A stretch of DNA of 64,000 nucleotides from Marisa cornuarietis (Eukaryota > Mollusca > Gastropoda > Architaenioglossa > Ampullariidae), in contig SMMW01000130.1 in the NCBI GenBank assembly GCA_004794655.1, positions 1,426,001 through 1,490,000 on the forward strand. Reading direction: 5' to 3'. The position numbers were made by a program, and so were the translations under genes. Shown in pieces: positions 32,990 to 45,213 of the stretch. The first letter of the stretch is position 1, and every line of letters begins with the position of its first letter. The notes beneath the pieces are model-generated. The model searched no databases. It was not told the DNA's origin and worked only from the letters and a program-made list of their open reading frames with translations.

Positions 32990-33420
32990 ACTTCACCCAT
33001 GTATTGAGTGTGACATACCCCCTGTGGGCATAATCTGTGCACAGTCTGTGCAGGGGTGTGCATTATTGTGGCTAATGCATCCCACCCGGCCAATGGCGTG
33101 TTCTGTCGGGTACAGTGTCGTCTGGGCCACAACTTCTGGTTGAGAAATGGATTGTTTACTGAATCGATAGCCTTCCTGAAATCCACCGTCTTTCGTATCA
33201 GGAACAATACTGGTTGAATGTGTGCCTTCTTTTTTTTTTGCAGTTTGTGAGTGCCAGGCAACGGTGCGCATGGGCGACCAAGCAGCCAGGTGTGCCTGCT
33301 CCCTTATGTGTTCTGTATTGGTGTTTTGCAATATGTGGGACATGTCCAGTCAATGTGGGCAGTGTCTGTGTATGTGCTAGAAAGGGAGTGTGGAAGAGAG
33401 AGCATGAGAGAGATAAGGGG
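32990..33420. repeat. Duplicated flank block, copy B version
   Basis: Matches 11873-12290 almost base for base, then continues without the LINE present on the copy A side. Confidence 0.7.
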
Positions 33421-33883
33421 AGTGTGTCTATACTGCATATATGTATGCGGAGGGAATTTACGGGGATGTATCACCAACAGCACAAGCAGTAGCGTCTGCA
33501 GGTATGAGTGTGTGATCGGTCTTTCTTTGTCCAATAATTGATGACCATCATCGCGACCTCGTGAACTATCTTTTGGTCAGTAAATAAATTCTTATTTTTA
33601 TTTTTATTTAGCTGTTGTTTGTGGTAAAGAGAAATTAATGTTTGGAGAAAATTGTTAGTCCTATACGGCCCACGCGTCTGCCTCGTGTCAGCGTTCCTCC
33701 TGACGTCACGGATACTGGCCGACATGAGAAAAGGAGCTGACAGTAACGGTTGACTAACCTGACATTTTTTTTATCTGTGACAACAGTGACAGTAGTGTAC
33801 AGGCTGTCATCAGTAGATGAGGTTTTTATGCAATGTTTTTTCACGGAATTTGGATTAAAAGCCGTGCGTATAACGTCGCATAG

Positions 33884-33885
<2 letters not shown>

Positions 33886-33919
<34 letters not shown>
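33886..33919. repeat. (GT)n microsatellite
   Basis: Aligned with the longer tract at 19886-19958. Confidence 0.9.
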
Positions 33920-33921
<2 letters not shown>

Positions 33922-35137
33922 CATATTTAATATAATTATTTTATTCAGTTTTTGAGACGCTATCTGGCCCATATTAATATCACACACTGCTGGTTACATG
34001 CATTCGTGTGTTTGTCTGTGTAAGTGTGGGGGGGGGCTGGGTGCGTGTGTGTGTGTGTGTGTGTGTAAGAGAGTGAGTGTGCCAGAATGAACCTGTATTG
34101 AACCTTCATTGTTATTTAACATTTAACAGCAGAACAGCATGTTTGTTTGTTTGTTTGTTTTGTTTATAAAGTCTTAATGAGCAAAGGGTTAGAGAAAATC
34201 TTTCTTTTAACTGAGATTCTCCAAGAAATGTGAGCAGGAAATATATTTAACAACCAGGCGAAACTTGACCTTTTTGTCTGGCTCGGCAAAACTATTTTGC
34301 ATCCGCGAAGAACAACAAAAAAAAAAAAAAAATGGAGTCGTTCAGGCAGGTGCAGTCACACGTGGAGTGGAACTGAACTTAATGCACCAATCAAATCGTA
34401 CAACAAAGCAATAAAGGACTAGTTCCGCAGGTGCAGACACATTTCTAAGCTTACAATATGTTGCATTATTCTCCAGCACTCGATCACATAACAGCTGACG
34501 CTGCGTGTACACAAACAACATTGACATTTAGGAGAGGGATGAGCTCCACCTAGCTATGCCCTTGCTCATGAAAGGCGGGGCACAGGTGGCGCCGGTCGCC
34601 TGTGCAGTCGAGGTAGGATTTCCTGCGGACTAGTCCCTGTTTCCTCCCCCCGTCCCCCAACGAGGAGGTTTCCTCTTCACGGTGCGGTCTGTATACAGGA
34701 CAGTCTGCTTTCACACGGGTAAGTAAGCACAATATATATATATATATATATTATTAGTATTGACACACAGTCACAAAGTAAATAAATCAAAATTACTTAC
34801 TTTTCAAAATGCGTCTTTTCTATGATTCACTGCCGGCATTGACTCGACATTATCCACACATTCCAGAGTCGCAATAGATTCCAAAACAACATGCAAGCAG
34901 GTAACCACGGATGCCTGTTCGCCCATTTGCACTGTACATGACCCTTACAGACTGCAAAACGACACATTCAGGTAAGTATTGTTTTTGACATGAGACATGG
35001 CGGAGTTCAGAAAGGTTATTGCTCCAACAAAGAAACTCTTTCTAAACCGAGCTGTTCATTACCTGACCCCAGAGGGCATTAGACAGAACGGGTCAATACC
35101 TGCGTGGTGTGCAGCAGCCACAATCTTGCATCAGCTG
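33920..35137. repeat. Duplicated upstream block, copy B version
   Basis: Collinear with 19960-21108. A segment of about 160 bp at 34530-34690 (GC-rich, CAGGTGGCGCC and CAACGAGGAGG) replaces a different sequence in the copy A version, so one of them has had an insertion or replacement. Confidence 0.65.
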
Positions 35138-35347
35138 TGTGTCGCGAATGAAATTTTTTAGCAGGTCTCAGTCATCCTAGCGAGCGCTTGATGCGAATGT
35201 GAATGACGTGAACCTTGATGAATGACGCAAGTCTTGATGAATGACGCAAGCGTTGACGAATGACGCATGCTTTGACGTCTGAAATGTTCGAGCAAGAGAG
35301 CGCATGCGTAACGTTTTGTGAGAGCGTTGAGAGAGTAAAAAGCAAGT

Positions 35348-35348
<1 letters not shown>

Positions 35349-35412
<64 letters not shown>

Positions 35413-35413
35413 T
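35349..35413. repeat. (GAT)n microsatellite
   Basis: 22 triplets; source of spurious poly-His, poly-Met and poly-Ser frames. Confidence 0.95.
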
Positions 35414-35640
35414 CCATTTGTAATGCGCAGGTATCCATACAGAAGAATGCTCATTGGGCAGCAAAAACAAAATAAATAAAAAAATAAGAAAAAATAAAGT
35501 AAATAAATAGATAAAACACCAGGAAAGTAAAAAATAAAGACACAAGTGTTGCTTGGTTCTTTAATTCCATCTTAAATAAACAGATGGGTCTTCAGTCTTT
35601 TTCGAAACTCGGTTAGTGAGGTGATGATGGACAAAGAACA
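35349..35640 (-). mobile_element. LINE 3' end, same family as 8041-8705
   Basis: Contains a (GAT)n tail (35349-35413) and GAAGAATGCTCATTG, then the same A-rich 3' UTR and the end of the ORF (TTCGAAA.. reversed). Confidence 0.75.
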
Positions 35641-36960
35641 ACACCAAGCCCAAATCACTGCAGAAACAAAGCTCAAGCTAAACACCACATACAATGCAGA
35701 TTTATGCTGATGGATCTCATGACCCAGTGACAAACACAACCGGATTAGGAGTATACCAACCCGGTAACATCACCATCTCCAGCAGACTCCCAAAACACAC
35801 TTCAATTTTTACAGCTGAGTTGACGGCCATACTGACAGCTCTCCATACACTTCATCTCGGAATGAAGGACACAACGCAACAACAATATGTAGTAATATCA
35901 GATTCACTGTCAGCACTTCAGGCTTTAAAAAACAAATCCTCAAACAGAATAGATATAGTATACAAGATACTGTCCATCATAAAGAAAATCAACCAGAAAC
36001 AGGGAGACATTAAGTTCCTTTGGGTTCCTTCCCACATAGGAATAAAAGGAAATGAAGAGGCAGATAAACTAGCTAAACTGGCAGTAAAACAAGAAAATAA
36101 CCCTAAAGTCACCACCCTAAACATCTCTATTTCACCAGCAGAGAGAAAAATAGCTATAAAACCAGCAATAAAAATAAGGTGGCAAGAAAAATACAAAAAT
36201 GAAGGTATAGGTATTAGAAGACTGATAGACGACCAGCCTAGTCTCACCTTGATGTACCTAACGTCAATCAGGTCGGACCAAACTAAAATAACCAGAAGGA
36301 GGCTTAGTGGAGAATATTATAAAATGTATAAAGACCCACCTTCATGTGCCTGTGGGGACAGAATTAGCACCCCGCATGTACTGTTGGAATGCAATGAAAA
36401 TAAACCAGAGAGAGAAGAACTAAAACATTTCCTAGATAAGTATAGGCTGGGACTAAACCTCAGAAACTGCCTCAACCCACCTAAAGAACTATGGAACAGT
36501 ATACTGTCACTAGTAGTAGTTATAGCAACAAGCCACCCAAACTCTAGTCTAATATAAAATAAGAATAGGGGTAAACAGGACAACATAGCCATCCACACTG
36601 GAAAAATAATAATAAAAAAAAAAGAGGAAGAGCAATACATGGAACCAAACAAAGAAACACAATACACCACCACGGTAGAGGGCAGCAGCACTGTAACGAC
36701 ATGCAAACTTGGCAGATCAATAATGGATGAAGAGGGCACAAATACAATACACCACCCATACAGACTTGGAAAACCTAAACACCCACAAAAATAGAGGGCA
36801 CGCACAGAAGTGAAACCACGCATCAGGCACCACAAAACAGCAACCCTTTCCCCACACTCCCCAAAGACCCCATCCCCCACAGTGCGAAATCACCGAGAGG
36901 TGGAAGCACTTTCCCTTTCAAAGCCAACAACAACAACATTACAATAATAATTATCGGTGT
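35641..36960 (+). mobile_element. RNase H-bearing LINE 3' fragment, intact RNase H motif
   Basis: ORF 35694-36557 (287 aa) encodes a complete RNase H fold with all four acidic residues: YADGSH, IFTAELTAI, VISDSLSAL and GNEEADKLAK, then a Cys/His tail (CACGDRISTPHVLLEC). The reverse transcriptase part is missing. A long A-rich 3' UTR with CAACAACAAC ends near 36960. A related worn copy is at 57430-57990. Confidence 0.75.
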
Positions 36961-37200
36961 GTTTATAAATTTTAAGTTGGGACTAAATGATCAAAATACA
37001 AAGATTTTCGACCGTAATAAAAACATTTATTATATACTGAAGGTGAGGGCAAAAGGATAAATGCAAACAAAATATTACCACCCTTTCTATATATATATAT
37101 ATGTGTCAGATACTACAATAAATAATTATCGGTATGTTTATAAAATTTACGTTGGGACTAAATGATCAAAATGCAAAGATTTTCAACAGTAATAAAAGTA

Positions 37201-37206
37201 TTTATT
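37201..37206 (-). terminator. Poly(A) signal of copy C
   Basis: AATAAA on the minus strand, 213 nt downstream of the stop, in a 3' UTR (37200-37418) nearly identical to that of copy B. Confidence 0.6.
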
Positions 37207-37418
37207 ATGCACTGAAGGTTAGTGCAGAAGGATAAATACAAAGAAAAATGATAAAAGTCAAAGGTCATTAGTCATAGTGCTATAGTTCTCAAGATTTTTA
37301 TTGCTGCGTAAATTATTGCTGAGGAATGTAATGGTTGTACTTGACCACGAAGAATAAAGATCACAGGTATAACGGTAATAGAAGTCGTTTGAGTTCGATA
37401 TGTTAAAAGTACATTTTT

Positions 37419-37745
37419 CTACTGTATATCTGTGGGTTCGTAGCACAGCTCTTTTTCAAACCACTTTCTTGCGTCTGGAACGGTTTGTCTGTAGGAGTCC
37501 AGGTTCCACAGGCGGCGACACATTTCACAGAAAGCTGTCGCCTCGTACTGGTAATGCATGAAGAACACTCGCCCATCACCGAAACGCAACGGGTAGTCCT
37601 CGAACAGGACCTCGTACTCGTCTTTGGCCTTGAGAATCTTGATGTACTCTTCAGGGTGCTTGTCCAGGTACAGTAAATGGTCGGCGAGGTCTTTGACTGT
37701 TGGAAAGTCTGCCGTGTTGATGAAGATTCCCGGTGGAGCGTGGAA
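37419..37745 (-). CDS. fucosyltransferase copy C, exon 5
   Basis: 327 nt; FHAPPGIFINTADFPTVKDL, ending EPTDIQ. Confidence 0.87.
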   Translation of the reverse strand, partial: FHAPPGIFINTADFPTVKDLADHLLYLDKHPEEYIKILKAKDEYEVLFEDYPLRFGDGRVFFMHYQYEATAFCEMCRRLWNLDSYRQTVPDARKWFEKELCYEPTDIQ

Positions 37746-39452
37746 CTGCAACCAAGTTGACAGCAAGAAAAAGGGTAAGCAGAGAAAGTGTAGCTACCAT
37801 CTGTATAAATAAACCCTTGGTCAACCACACTCGACACGATTTAATGCAAAAGTGTTTTATGTTATTTAACCAGTGTCCATTGTTTGGACATTTTATCGGA
37901 AATAGATGTTTAGATAAATAAAGTTCAACAGTAGATCAAATCTGGTCTTCCTGATGACAGCAACTGCTGCATGCAAATTCTTCATCGTTTTAAAAAACTT
38001 AATGTGTGGTGCTATAATTATTTCTCCAGAAAGAAAGGTTATTCACTGAGCAGGTGTAGACGACGAAGGAAGTAAAACAAAACCAACAAAAAAGTGAGTT
38101 TTACTTACTTTGTACTGGTTGCTACCTCGTGCGACGAGTACCGTGTCTAAGTTGAGATAGCGGAAGAATTTCTCCGAAATGTAGTCCCTACACAAGGAGT
38201 TTTCAAATCCCAGGTAGAACTTGTATTCCCTGCTGAATATCTGAAAACAGGCATCATCTTGGTTTCGAGGACATCTGTGTGCAGAGCTTTCCCCAAAGAT
38301 GTCGATGGGGATGTAGTTCTGCAGAATGGAGGCAAACTGCCTCCGCTTGCTTTGATCTATGACGCTGCTGACAGCCCAGGCAGCAAACTTGGTCTTCCTG
38401 GCCAGGATCTCCGTGTAGTTCCGGATGGGTGGATTTCTTCGCTTTACGAGCAGGCCATGGAGACTGAGAATGTCGGCGTCAAACCTTTAACATCGCCGAG
38501 GGCAGAAGCTTTAACGCAAACAAATATTATTGTCGTGACTACGTGTCTGTGGGTGCGTGCATGTGTTTTTCTTTCTTTGGACAGCCAGTCATAAATTAAC
38601 GTAACAGTTTATCCGACTGCTTCACGTCAATAATCGCCTTTTTTGCACCACCTATTGCGGGAAGCAGTCGACAGAAATCCTTAACCGAAGAAGTGAATTA
38701 ATTTTATCTTTTTACTATTTCAGATATTATACGTGTTATCTCTAAGGTCTTACTATGTTTTTAAACAATTTTAACCAAAGGAAAGTAACACAACTGCCTT
38801 GGTAGTAATATTGGGATAGATAAAGGCAAGGAGAGCATCAGCGGGCCTTGACTGGTACTTTCGTTGTGGAAAGTCTTCGCCCGCTGATACCCGGTTAGCA
38901 TCATGACTTTTCTGCAAGGCTTTACTCTCTTAGCCTTTATATATCCCAAGTATACTCCCAATGAAGTGATCTGCGACCTACTCAGACGACATAGATATGT
39001 TAGCAGGCACTAAAATTAGCTACAAGAGCCTGCCAACAGACTGACAGATCGTATAAGGAATAGAGACCAGCAGTGAAAAGAGCAAATTTATGGTTATTGG
39101 CAATGGAAGAGCAGAGATCTACAGAAACGCGGTACAGAGGTGAGCAGCCTTAAGTACTTGGGAGCCCCCCTCACCAAGGATAGCAGCTCTACGTGAAATA
39201 TCTGCATCAGGATCTGCAGCTGCAGCGATGGCTATGGTACATAGGATCTGGCATAGCCATACCATCAGGTTTACTACAAAGTACAATATGTACAAATCCC
39301 TTGTGATAACGATCTTGCTCTACAGACGTAAAACTGAAATCTGTTCGCCGACTCGGAAAGGAGAATCCAGGCATTCAAGTTAAACGAAGCCCGGTTGCCA
39401 CACTCGTAGGACACCAGTAATCTCTACTAGCAACAGTCAAGTGACGTAGGCG

Positions 39453-39503
<51 letters not shown>

Positions 39504-42500
39504 TCATTTCCACACTATAGCATTAGCCCTTAGTACCTGTAGTTCATGGTCCAGTTAAAGGCTGACCTCCATGAGTCTAGACGGTAGGTGGAGGAACACA
39601 CCCAGCTGTCCCTCGGGGGCTCAAGATTGTGAAACACAAAAACCTTGACAAAAATGTAAAAATAGATTATAATAGAATGAGAATTCAGCAGTGAGCAAAA
39701 AACTCATTTCCAATATATTTGTTTTTTTTCTGTGAATAAAACTTTCATGAAAGCCCCATCTTTGAGATTATCTAGTTATCCCGAGATTCTTATATGTAAT
39801 CACTTTATGTAATTTAATCAAAGTGTTGAATATTTTAAATCATTTTAAATAAAGATTTTACTTTAAACAAATAAATTGTTACGGAAAATCCTCACGTCTA
39901 TCCTATATGTTTGTTAACCATTTTAATCTTTATTATATTGTTTCTCTTCTACCGTCTAACTGTTCTCTCTTCTTAACGGCTACAAACATCCCCCTACAGA
40001 GGAAGACAACAAAATCGTAAGGTCACTTTTGTCCATGTGAAGATAATGTATATAGATAATTAAATTAAATAATGAAATTATTATCCTAAGTTTGCTACAC
40101 CTGATTAGCCGTCAGGAATATTACGGGAGTAGCAGTCACAGTATAAAATATTAGTCAGTCGCAGATAATATTCACGGGAGAGAAGCCGGTCCGTGTATGG
40201 CAAGTCGACACATCATGACGACGAGTGTGAAACAACATCTGCTTGAAGAGTGAGACTGAAGGATAGGTGGAAGAGATTAAATTTCCTTTGTTTCTCCTCC
40301 CCCGACAGTAGTATATAGAGGTGCTTTTGACCCCTCATTTGGGGAGCCGCGAGGGGAGCCGTGACGTCACAGCCGCCATCTTGGCGGAAGTGCGCATGGG
40401 TGCGGCCATGTTGGTGAGGTCACGTCCGGTGCGGCCATCTTGATGAGGTCACGTCCGGTGGCGGCCATGTTGGTGGTGCAACATCCGGTGGCGGCCATCT
40501 TGATGAGGTCATGTCCGGTGCCGCCATGTTGGTGAGGTAATTTCCAGGAGCGGCCATGTTGCTGAGGTCACATCCGGTGGCGGCCATGTTGACGCGTCTG
40601 GTAGTCGCCATCTTGGTCGGTACGAGTGACTCGCCCTTGCCTCGCCGCTCTCTGCAAACAAGAGAAGGCTTGGTTACCCCTTGGTTTTTTTTTTTTTTTT
40701 GCTCAGTATGTAAAATAAGAGCCCGTTTCGTCAAAGCTTAGAAAAGTCGATACTTTAATAAACTTTGTCCACCAGTCGCCACGAGGAGGCAGGGCTCTGT
40801 TTGACTGGCAAAAATGTTTTGGCACAAATATAGAATAAAGAAAACTTTTATCACAGTTTTGAAGATATCACAGTGTAAACGGGAGAGCAGTCTCAAATAT
40901 CTAACGGGACGGTAGTCACCCCATCGTCGAGAACCTTTCGTTTGATGTACAGGTACGACAACGAGTTTCGGTGCTGCGTGTATGTAAACATGGATTTGCC
41001 ATCTGTTCTAAAACCAGTGTTGCATCCACCGCCGGCTTGCTGTGACTGCAGTACGTGTTTGAAATTGTTGTGGTCTAGTTGATTTTGATGTTTGTTGAGA
41101 CCCTTGGTGCTTACTTTTTGTGTGTCACCGAAACAAATGTATGTTTTGCTGCAGAGGGCCACGATGCCATCGCCTGTGTACTCTGTTTTAAACAAGCCCG
41201 GTGTACGCTTATCGTCGCGACCGCGCTGGAGACAGGCAGGACAGAGAGAGGGGTCCCAGGGTTTGTGGTTTGTTTTGTTGTGCACAAAGTCTTGGTGATG
41301 TTTGTCGCACGCTTGCCCTGGGAACCAGCGCGTGTATTCTTCATAAAACTGTTGTTGCAGTTCGGGACGGACGGCGTCTTCGAAGCGAGGTGCAGCCAAA
41401 GCCATATAGAGCGAATCAGTGTCCATTTCGCAGAGCTGAAAATTGCTGCGATCTACGTACTTGTCAACGCAGTCGTTATAAAACTGAAGCATTCTAAGTT
41501 TTGCGTACTGGTAGACGAAATAGCCAATTTGCAAGGGGAGGCCCCACTCAATGTTCTTTTTGGCCATTTCTACCTCGTACAAGTCATCTGTCAGTTCAGT
41601 CAGTTTTCTAAACCGTCCGTCGTTTTTAAGTTTGTCACAGTCAGCGTCGCCAACGTAGTAAATGTCGCAGTGCCTGGCAATGTTGGTCAGCGTCTTACCG
41701 TAAGCACTGTTCCCTAACAGTTTAAACGTCTCGCTCAATATGTTTTTGGACGGATCGCTGTCTCCTTGGCGTCGCGCGCTGGTGACCATCTCGCCGAAAG
41801 CCTTAAAACAAGGTTGTGGTTGATATTCGATCACCAGGTAAACGGCAGTGACTATGAGCCCATTTTCAAGATACCATTTCAACAACGGGGTCGCTAGTAA
41901 AACTTTGTCACCGACATAACTACCGATGAGCGTTTTTGTAGAACCGGTCAACAGTTTATATTTTTCCGCGTACGCTCGCATGAAAGGACCGATGTCGGCG
42001 CGCGACACGTGAATGTTTTTGAAAATGGGTGTCATCTCGCTGAACCGTTCGCGTAACGCCTGTGGGACGTGAAGATCGCACTGCACCAAGCCAAACAGCG
42101 TCCCGTCTTTTACGGCGGCTAAAATGTCGTTTTCGGTGGGGTAACGTTTAGGGCAGTAGGAGGGGAACTTTTTACGACAACCTCGCGCTTCTATAACAGC
42201 GGAGATTTGAGGGTTGATCTTTTTCTCTCTTTCCCAGTCGCACTCCCACATTTCTAACACGTTAACCCCGACGACGTTTCGTAAGTACGCGGTTATCTCG
42301 CGCGTTTTTTCCCGCAACTCGACGAGTGGCTTTTGATTAAAAGGGTTGATGACGCGACCGCGCGTGAGAGAGCAGTTTTCGTGCCCGTGAAAGAGACAAC
42401 CGTGAAACTGATAGACGGTCTGCGTTTCCGAATGCCACCCGTCGACGCGAATTCGTCTTTTTCCGAGCTGCTTTTCCTTTGAATTAAATTTATGACGAAT

Positions 42501-45174
42501 TTCAATGTTTTGACAAAACATTACCCACTCTAACCACTCCCGACACTTTTGTCCGTACACGTCTCTTTTTTCTCCCTTGAAATTATTTTCTTTTCTACGG
42601 ATGACCGGGTGTTCCGTCGGCATGTCTTGGCATAAGGCCCAGAGATACAAGGCGTTGGCATCGAAACCCTCTATGCTCTGTACGGGTTTGCTGTGGTTGT
42701 TTCGAATAAATGTGTGTGATTTTTCATGATGGCGGTGAAAAATGATGGAGGGACCGCCTGTGATGTTGTCGCGAAGCAGCGAGTGGATGTCTCTGGTTTT
42801 TTCGTCAAAAAGTGAAAAGTAGACGTCTGAAGACAGAGTTTTGAAAAGATAGCGAAGTGTGATGCCGGGAGCCGAAATAGCGTCTTTCACCATGTCTACA
42901 CCGAGAGTAGCGTAGAACGTGATTTGGTTGTCGAGCGCTTGAAGAAAAGGCACAACATCGAGGTTGTTGTACCAAATTAAAAAATCTCGCAGCGACGTCA
43001 TGTTGCGAGTCTCCCAGACCTGTTGACAGTAGGCGTATTGTTCGTCTGTGATGTTGCTCTGTTTGAGTGTCGAATAAAACGCGGCGTGGGGAGGGAGTTG
43101 TTGTTCTTGTAGTGCGTCGAGTGAGGTGACGTGTTCGTAGGGAAAAAAACCTTTTTGTTCTGTGACGTTGTAGGCAGCCAAGTACTTTGAGTAGCTGAAT
43201 CCCGGCGCGAGAAAATTGACGACGTCTAGAAATTTAAGTTTTTGCGTGCAAATGCACAAAAATGCGTTGTGACGCTTAACCACAAATTTAAATGGACTTT
43301 TTGTCTCGTCATCATCGTCATCATCCTCTTCGTCCAAACCATCGTCGGTCTCTGCTTCTTTTTCAGCAAGGACAAACCGCCGAATGAGGTACGGTTTGAT
43401 GACGTTAATGTCATATTTTCCCGAATTAAAACCTATCACCGGTAGTTGTCGCAAATAGTCGTCGAATCGGGCTCTAAGGGTGGTGGTAGGAATTTGAATA
43501 CTATCGACCGAGTTAGTTTGATGTTGCTCGATAGCATCTAGCTGCCTAAATACAACACTAAAGCGCGCGCGTAATAACAGATAGGCACGGTCCGAAATTT
43601 TTTCCAGATGATCGACCATGCGATCGATCAAGTTTTGAGAGTCGCCGTCGCTGACAAAACAAACCGGCGATTCAAAATCTGGCACGTTACTGGCGACCGA
43701 CACGGACAAAGGCACGTGTTGTGCTGTATACTGAGTGTTGCTGTGTGGTGTTTTGGGTTGTGGAAGGTGGGATCGCTCAAAATAAACTTCGAAATCAAAG
43801 GTAGCCCTATACGGAAAGACAAACGTCGCGTCGACCGAAAACCCGTGGGCTTCTAAACTTTCCAGGACGGAGGGTGTACCCTGATAGACACCGCCTTTAT
43901 ACATCTCTGTTACTTTACCTCCCTTACATGTCTTTTCGTGTCGCTCCATAAATCATATCTTTTTCCAGAGCTTACCGCATTTTGGACATTTAAACGCGTG
44001 TGTGAGCTTGTCAATGTTGATGATGTACATGAAATGTTGCTTGTAATGTAAAAGCCGGAGAAGGTCTGTATACTTGTACGCGCTACGCTGTAGAGGAACG
44101 AGAACGGGAGGGGACTGAGTTTCGTCAAACTGAAAAACATCGATATTTACTTTAAATTTATCTTCTAAAACTGGCAGCTCTAGCAGGGTCACTCCTGGAA
44201 AGTCAGAAAAAGAAGCAGAGGCAGACCATTGGTTCAACAGTTCTCGCGTGGGGATTTGTAAGGCGTGTACGTTGGCGCCTCGGTGTAAGGCAAGGGCTCT
44301 AAAAAAACAAAGATTGTCACGGTACGCCTGCCCGTGGTTTTCGTCTTTTTGAAGCGTATGCAGGCTAGCGTTGCGCTGAATATATTCTGGTAAATTGTCG
44401 TCCGTACAACAACCGATAGGAAAGTCGGCGATGGGATTAACGTAGAAGGAGGTGGACATGATGGCTTCCACCGCCACCTTACTGTCGGGACGTTCGTTCT
44501 GAGCATGCTCCAACGCGTCGTGGTCTTGAACTTCATTGACAAAAGCCAAAAAATCTTGATAATTTGAAATCAAACGGGGGCTTTCTAGCGCTCTGTGGTT
44601 GTTGACAGAGGCATGAAAAAATGACAATTCGTTTGAGGTTTTATTTTTTAACAAAAAAGAGTGGGAAAAATTAATTTTAAAACGCTTAGTTTGTGACCGA
44701 AAAAGATCCACGAGACGTTGTTTCCATAGAGGAGTAGCATTAGGTGCCCAGAAAAACGTAAACACCGACTGATGTTTCCCGTCGCGATTGTGTGTTTTGA
44801 CTGCACTCCAGTTTTTGCGATACACTTCTGCAACACCAGGCGGTAACTGTGATAAAAGTTCGTCTTCTGTTAAGCGACCCTGCGCCTGGGTTTTCTGCTT
44901 TTTAGCCGGAGAAGCCGTCGAAGTAGACGGAATCGGCGATGAGGGTGCCGACTCTACTGACTGGTGAACCTTTTGCACATGGCGGCCAAGATGTTCTTTG
45001 CGTGAAAAGGTTCGAAAACACAAAGAACAAGAAAATACTTTTAATTTTTCGTGCACCGTCTTAATGTGACGGTTGAGGTTTTTGGCCGCCGTAAATTTTA
45101 ACCCGCACATAGGACATATCTGAAAGAAAAAAAAAAGAAAAAAAAAATCCGTGATACCTACTACTTTGAAAACA

Positions 45175-45213
<39 letters not shown>

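Noticed and set aside
35158..35475. Poly-His, poly-Ile and poly-Met ORFs
   Set aside because: All produced by the (GAT)n tail of a LINE.
36317..36880. 187-aa minus-strand ORF with hydrophobic stretches
   Set aside because: Antisense to the RNase H ORF and its A-rich 3' UTR.
40307..40636. Regular repeats in the TIR as a CRISPR array
   Set aside because: Units are imperfect, contiguous and part of a terminal inverted repeat.
41079..41717. Plus-strand 212-aa ORF
   Set aside because: Antisense shadow of the polB gene.
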